From Notoacmeibacter sp. MSK16QG-6 (GTDB lineage Bacteria; Pseudomonadota; Alphaproteobacteria; Rhizobiales; Rhizobiaceae), in assembly GCF_024158145.1 (NCBI RefSeq), contig NZ_JAMYXM010000001.1:496001-560000 (forward strand): a stretch of DNA of 64,000 bases, given 5' to 3'. This document shows positions 62,110 through 64,000 of this stretch, piece after piece (the stretch's first letter is position 1; every line of letters begins with the position of its first letter). The notes under the pieces were generated by a model, which was given only the letters and a program-made list of their open reading frames with translations, had not been told where the DNA came from and did no database searches. The translations under genes were made by a program, and so were the position numbers.

Positions 62110-62913
62110 TTAGGCGATGAGATGTTTCGCCTGCCTTAGATTGCGCTCAGCCCATTGAAAAACCTCATCTCTGCCAGAGATTTCCGCGTTCGGAACCTCG
62201 ATACTGAGCGTAAGCGTTTCCGGAAGCGCGTTGACCAGACCCGTCAGGTCGATATCGCCATCGCCTGGGGGCAGTCGATGACCACGAGCGATTTCGATCA
62301 TCGCTTCGGTTGACGGATCGAACGGCTTCCGCCCATCACAAAGCTGGGCATAGTTGAGAAGAGCCGGCGGCATGTCCGCCACCTCTGCAGTGGTGCCCCC
62401 GCTTCGATCCCAATGGAGAGCGTCGATCAGAACGCCGCCATTTGACCGATCAGCTCGCTCCACAACGGATCTCGCCTGAGAAAGCGTTTTTACGCCGGTC
62501 CAGGGCATGAATTCCAAATCAGCCGTCAGACCGTAAGGAGCAGCCAAATCACAGAACGCGCCGAAAAGTCTCGACAGGCTCTCGTGATCGTCGTCGTCGC
62601 CAGCCACCAGAATATTTTTCGCACCGAATTTCGCACCGAGATCGAGAAACGGTTCGAATTGGTGAATATCGGTTGCGTGCCCAAGTCGGGCGATCTCGAT
62701 ATCGGCCAGGCGGACATTATGGTGTCGAAGCGCTTCCGACACCCTCTCCTGCAAAGCCTTATCGGTCATGATAGCCGGTGCCTTTTCACCCGGAGCAGCA
62801 GGGAGAAGGCGCAGACCGACTGCATCGTATCCCGCCTCCGCCGCAATCTCGACCGCAACATCGGGCGCAACGCTCCAACACGTCAGAAACGCCAGCGAGT
62901 ACTCTCTGGTCAT
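62110..62913 (-). CDS. TIM-barrel sugar phosphate isomerase/epimerase-like protein
   Basis: A 267-residue AP-endonuclease-2-type TIM barrel. LAFLTCWSVAPDVAVEIAAEAGYDAVGLR is the usual first strand and helix (about residues 7-35), LEFMPWTGVKT carries a metal-binding Glu, GVLIDALHWDRSGG a metal Asp/His, and LSIEVPNAEISGRDEV near the C-terminus the last Glu. The family isomerises or dehydrates small hydroxy/keto acids and sugars. It follows the NIPSNAP gene by seven bases on the minus strand. Confidence 0.85.
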   Translation of the reverse strand: MTREYSLAFLTCWSVAPDVAVEIAAEAGYDAVGLRLLPAAPGEKAPAIMTDKALQERVSEALRHHNVRLADIEIARLGHATDIHQFEPFLDLGAKFGAKNILVAGDDDDHESLSRLFGAFCDLAAPYGLTADLEFMPWTGVKTLSQARSVVERADRSNGGVLIDALHWDRSGGTTAEVADMPPALLNYAQLCDGRKPFDPSTEAMIEIARGHRLPPGDGDIDLTGLVNALPETLTLSIEVPNAEISGRDEVFQWAERNLRQAKHLIA

Positions 62914-62920
62914 CTTCTGA

Positions 62921-63532
62921 TTACTTCAGCGGCGAGAAGGGCAATGGCTTGGCGATCGCACTCGTCATGGTCGGCGTCAGCCAGTCGGGTCCGCCTTTCG
63001 CAGGCCATTTGCCGTCTGCAACCGATTGCGCGCGCGCCTTTTCACGATCCGCCAGCGATTTGTAGGGCCAGATTTGGGTAACGCGGGGCGCGCCATCGAG
63101 ACCCCACATGGCTACCGTCAAAGGTGAATACTCCGAACGATCAGGGATCGCGCCCCGCCATAGATCCTGGGTAGTTTTGATGCCGTTGAGTTTGGCATCG
63201 TAGGTCCGGAACTCGTAATACGGGCCAAATTCTCCGGCCTCGACAGCCGGAATAAAATCGAAGGGCTTGTAACTTTCAAAGCGAAGATCGACGAGATGCT
63301 CCATGCAACCCATCGGATCGTCAGCCATGATCGCACGTTCTCGCTCAGCCATCATTTCATCGAGAGAATCGAAGCTGCGCAGCAGCAGCACCTCGTTCAG
63401 CGGACCGATATCCGTTGCGAAGGCACCAAGAAGTGTTCCCGCTCCCTCGCCCAGCCATCTCTCTATTCCGGGCGCCGCCTTTCCTGCTCCGAAGATGACC
63501 GTCTTCAGCGTGGCGATCTCATAATAGGTCAT
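62921..63532 (-). CDS. NIPSNAP family protein
   Basis: A 203-residue protein with two NIPSNAP/ferredoxin-like repeats, beginning MTYYEIATLKTVIFGAG and with GPYYEFRTYDAKLNG at the start of the second repeat (about residue 100). Such proteins occur in bacterial catabolic operons, where they may act as stress-related dimeric barrels or isomerases; the function is not settled. The ATG at 63532 has AGGA nine bases ahead and overlaps the end of the flavoprotein gene by 14 bases. Confidence 0.85.
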   Translation of the reverse strand: MTYYEIATLKTVIFGAGKAAPGIERWLGEGAGTLLGAFATDIGPLNEVLLLRSFDSLDEMMAERERAIMADDPMGCMEHLVDLRFESYKPFDFIPAVEAGEFGPYYEFRTYDAKLNGIKTTQDLWRGAIPDRSEYSPLTVAMWGLDGAPRVTQIWPYKSLADREKARAQSVADGKWPAKGGPDWLTPTMTSAIAKPLPFSPLK

Positions 63533-64000
63533 TGGAATGCATCCTTTCTTTGGAAATGGATTCATGGTTGGAAATGCTGAGGACGGGCTCCCCGCTGAGG
63601 AGACGTCCGGTGACGTAGCCAAACGTCATGCCCGGTCCGAGCGTGATACCGCCGGAAGGATAATGCCCGGCCATCACTGAAACAGCGTCGTTGCCAACAG
63701 CGTAGAGGCCATCAATGGGCTGCTGCTCCTCGTCTAAAACGCGGCCTACCGCGTCGACGCTGAGTCCCGCGAACGTGCCAAGACTGCCGGGCACGAGTTT
63801 GACGGCGTAGAACGGCCCCTTATCAAGCGGGCGCAAGGACGGATTGGGATAGGGATTGTCGGGCCAACCCTGCACGCGGTTATAAGCCGACGAGCCCCTT
63901 TTAAATTCCGGATCGAGGCCGTCTTTGGCGAAGCGGTTGAAAGTCTCGACAGTTTGCTCAAGCGCACCGGCAGGCAGTTCGATCTGGTTTGCCAGGGCGC
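63519..64000 (-). CDS. FAD-binding fumarate reductase/KstD-type flavoprotein (partial)
   Basis: The last 159 codons of a gene that continues beyond the window. ELPAGALEQTVETFNRFAKDG, DKGPFYAVKLVPGSLGTFAG and the FAD-closing segment GLYAVGNDAVSVMAGHYPSGG are those of the C-terminal part of fumarate reductase/succinate dehydrogenase-type flavoproteins and 3-ketosteroid 1-dehydrogenase. In this island it may desaturate or reduce the imported acid or its derivative. The N-terminal dinucleotide-binding part is not in the window, so no finer assignment is possible. Confidence 0.88.
   Translation of the reverse strand, partial: ALANQIELPAGALEQTVETFNRFAKDGLDPEFKRGSSAYNRVQGWPDNPYPNPSLRPLDKGPFYAVKLVPGSLGTFAGLSVDAVGRVLDEEQQPIDGLYAVGNDAVSVMAGHYPSGGITLGPGMTFGYVTGRLLSGEPVLSISNHESISKERMHSNDLL

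Noticed and set aside
1-64000. CRISPR arrays, tRNA or rRNA genes, transposases and phage genes
   Set aside because: No regularly spaced repeats, cloverleaf-like sequences, or recombinase/transposase motifs were seen on reading the window. A weak or divergent case could have been missed by eye.

Overview
The window reads as chromosomal DNA of an alphaproteobacterium, most likely of the Hyphomicrobiales (Rhizobiales) type. Three things point there: the F0 half of the ATP synthase stands alone as atpI-atpB-atpE-atpF'-atpF next to rnhB, without the F1 genes; the siderophore locus resembles the rhizobactin/aerobactin systems with an RhtX-type permease; and TGA-N9-TCA palindromes like RirA iron-responsive boxes lie in front of the iron genes. 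Coding density is very high. No gap between genes exceeds about 280 bases, and I see no tRNA, rRNA, insertion sequence, phage gene or CRISPR array.

Layout. (1) 1-8.2 kb, housekeeping: rnhB, the F0 operon, a SleB-type cell wall hydrolase, the ribosome GTPase Der, a TPR membrane protein and an NnrU protein. (2) 8.2-16.3 kb, amino-acid catabolism: a glutaryl-CoA dehydrogenase/CoA-transferase pair and the valine operon (mmsA, isobutyryl-CoA dehydrogenase, 3-hydroxyisobutyryl-CoA hydrolase, mmsB) beside a LysR regulator. (3) 16.4-25.1 kb: a LysR gene divergent from an operon coding for a TAXI-type TRAP transporter, a two-subunit CoA-transferase, a large acyl-CoA dehydrogenase and an MmgE/PrpD protein. 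(4) 25.1-33.0 kb: a tightly overlapping beta-oxidation-like operon (acyl-CoA dehydrogenase, thioesterase, OB-fold protein, thiolase-like protein, ADP-forming acyl-CoA ligase, MaoC hydratase) divergent from an IclR gene and a short-chain dehydrogenase. (5) 33.2-37.8 kb: acyl-CoA dehydrogenase, CoA-transferase, hotdog hydratase and CitE-like lyase, which suit C5 dicarboxylate (itaconate/mesaconate/methylsuccinate) breakdown to pyruvate and acetyl-CoA, plus a fumarylacetoacetate-hydrolase-family gene.

(6) 38.0-52.8 kb, iron: an ExbB-ExbD-ExbD-TonB operon, a TonB-dependent receptor with an RhtX-like permease, a siderophore-interacting reductase, three hydroxamate-citrate siderophore synthesis genes, an exporter and an amino-acid N-hydroxylase. 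(7) 52.9-64.0 kb: a catabolic island of unknown substrate with an IclR regulator, two near-identical 17-base operator palindromes, an amidohydrolase-like DUF6282 protein, an HpcH/HpaI aldolase, a bicupin, a DctPQM TRAP transporter, a BKACE enzyme, a quinone-reductase-like flavoprotein, a short-chain dehydrogenase, a TIM-barrel protein, a NIPSNAP protein and the end of a fumarate-reductase/KstD-type flavoprotein.

The most unusual points are the thiolase-superfamily protein at 28066-29220, which has glycine where the nucleophilic cysteine should be and is paired with an OB-fold partner that has no cysteines (a likely retro-aldolase rather than a thiolase), and the uncharacterised IclR island with its operator pair. 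Functions come from motif and family recognition by eye. Substrates of the catabolic clusters are inferred, not shown.
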